From the NCBI RefSeq assembly GCF_020829495.1, contig NZ_JAIVFQ010000006.1:117611-181610 (forward strand): a stretch of DNA of 64,000 nucleotides, read 5' to 3'. Shown one piece after another: positions 63,879-64,000 of this stretch; the first letter of the stretch is position 1; each line of letters starts with the position of its first letter. The notes below the pieces were generated by a model, which saw nothing but the letters and a program-made list of their open reading frames with translations, was not told the DNA's origin and searched no databases. The DNA comes from Nostoc favosum CHAB5714 (GTDB lineage: Bacteria > Cyanobacteriota > Cyanobacteriia > Cyanobacteriales > Nostocaceae). A program made the translations under genes and the position numbers.

Positions 63879-64000
63879 TTAAAACATCCTCTTAATAGGA
63901 TCAATGATTGTGTCGTCATTCGTGATCACTGTGCCTTGTGTAGAATCGAACGCATCGGTAGAAAGCGTGCCTGGTACAATATCTGCTTTTGCTACTTCTA
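63879..64000 (-). CDS. C-terminal end of an unrecognised gene, cut by the window
   Basis: From the window edge a minus frame reads EVAKADIVPGTLSTDAFDST, QGTVITNDDTIIDPIKRMF and stops at 63879-63881. 40 codons visible. Composition looks coding, but no family can be named from this tail alone. It is co-directional with the retropepsin-like gene 58 bp downstream. Confidence 0.4.
   Translation of the reverse strand, partial: EVAKADIVPGTLSTDAFDSTQGTVITNDDTIIDPIKRMF

Overview
The window looks like chromosome of a filamentous heterocyst-type cyanobacterium close to Nostoc/Anabaena. Evidence: very frequent GCGATCGC (HIP1) octamers, short intergenic heptamer repeats (runs of AATTCGT, AGTCAAA, CCCTGCTC), a kaiA-kaiB-kaiC cluster followed by a TolC/HgdD-like gene in the order known from Anabaena PCC 7120, an xisH/xisI pair, a high-light-inducible (Hli) protein and plant-type glycerate kinase. 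Core genes are interleaved with an unusually dense layer of small inverted-repeat elements and decaying gene fragments.

Layout. 1-4 kb (minus strand): 5' part of a TolC-family outer-membrane gene, then kaiC, kaiB and a short KaiA lacking the pseudo-receiver domain. 4.6-8 kb: a large CBS/histidine-kinase/receiver hybrid. 8-19 kb: a broken GGDEF gene, a GT39 glycosyltransferase carrying an in-frame low-complexity insertion, a Ycf20-like protein, glycerate kinase, a TPR protein, a PD-(D/E)XK-like protein and hisS. 18.8-21.1 kb: relics (aroA, HsdS, VapC) mixed with toxin-antitoxin genes, ending in a 21-bp tandem array. 21.3-29 kb: aldehyde dehydrogenase, a nitrilase-fold protein without its usual Cys and Lys, a red-chlorophyll-catabolite-reductase-like protein, an NmrA-type reductase, the remains of an alpha-2-macroglobulin/PBP1C locus, cobL and another toxin-antitoxin pair. 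29-34 kb: a shortened AAA/WD40 protein, a second 21-bp tandem array, nested small mobile elements, a broken protease-TPR gene and xisHI. 34-39 kb: HtrA-like protease, ispH, SGNH hydrolase, an amt relic. 39-47.5 kb: a 1564-residue hybrid kinase and a large RTX calcium-binding protein. 47.5-51.5 kb: relics of a sigma factor, a vWA protein, a tmRNA-like RNA, a histidine kinase and an IS982-type element, plus one intact cyclase-family gene. 51.8-60.2 kb: a plus-strand cluster of a dynamin-like GTPase, Rpn-type nuclease genes, a giant Hsp70/actin-fold ATPase and a third conserved-looking protein. 60.2-64 kb: Hli, a D12-class adenine methylase, trpD and a periplasmic retropepsin-like lipoprotein.

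How the parts relate. KaiABC form the circadian oscillator; the neighbouring hybrid kinase is a candidate clock-linked signaller by position only. The strongest candidate for an under-described system is the GTPase + Hsp70-like ATPase + third protein cluster (51,848-60,184), which resembles in composition the SrfB/SrfC proteins of enterobacteria. Much of the rest is a record of small-element insertion and gene decay: at least eight inverted-repeat element families are visible by eye, two with perfect 9-10 bp target duplications, and at least a dozen gene relics. All assignments were made by reading the sequence; no database search was run.
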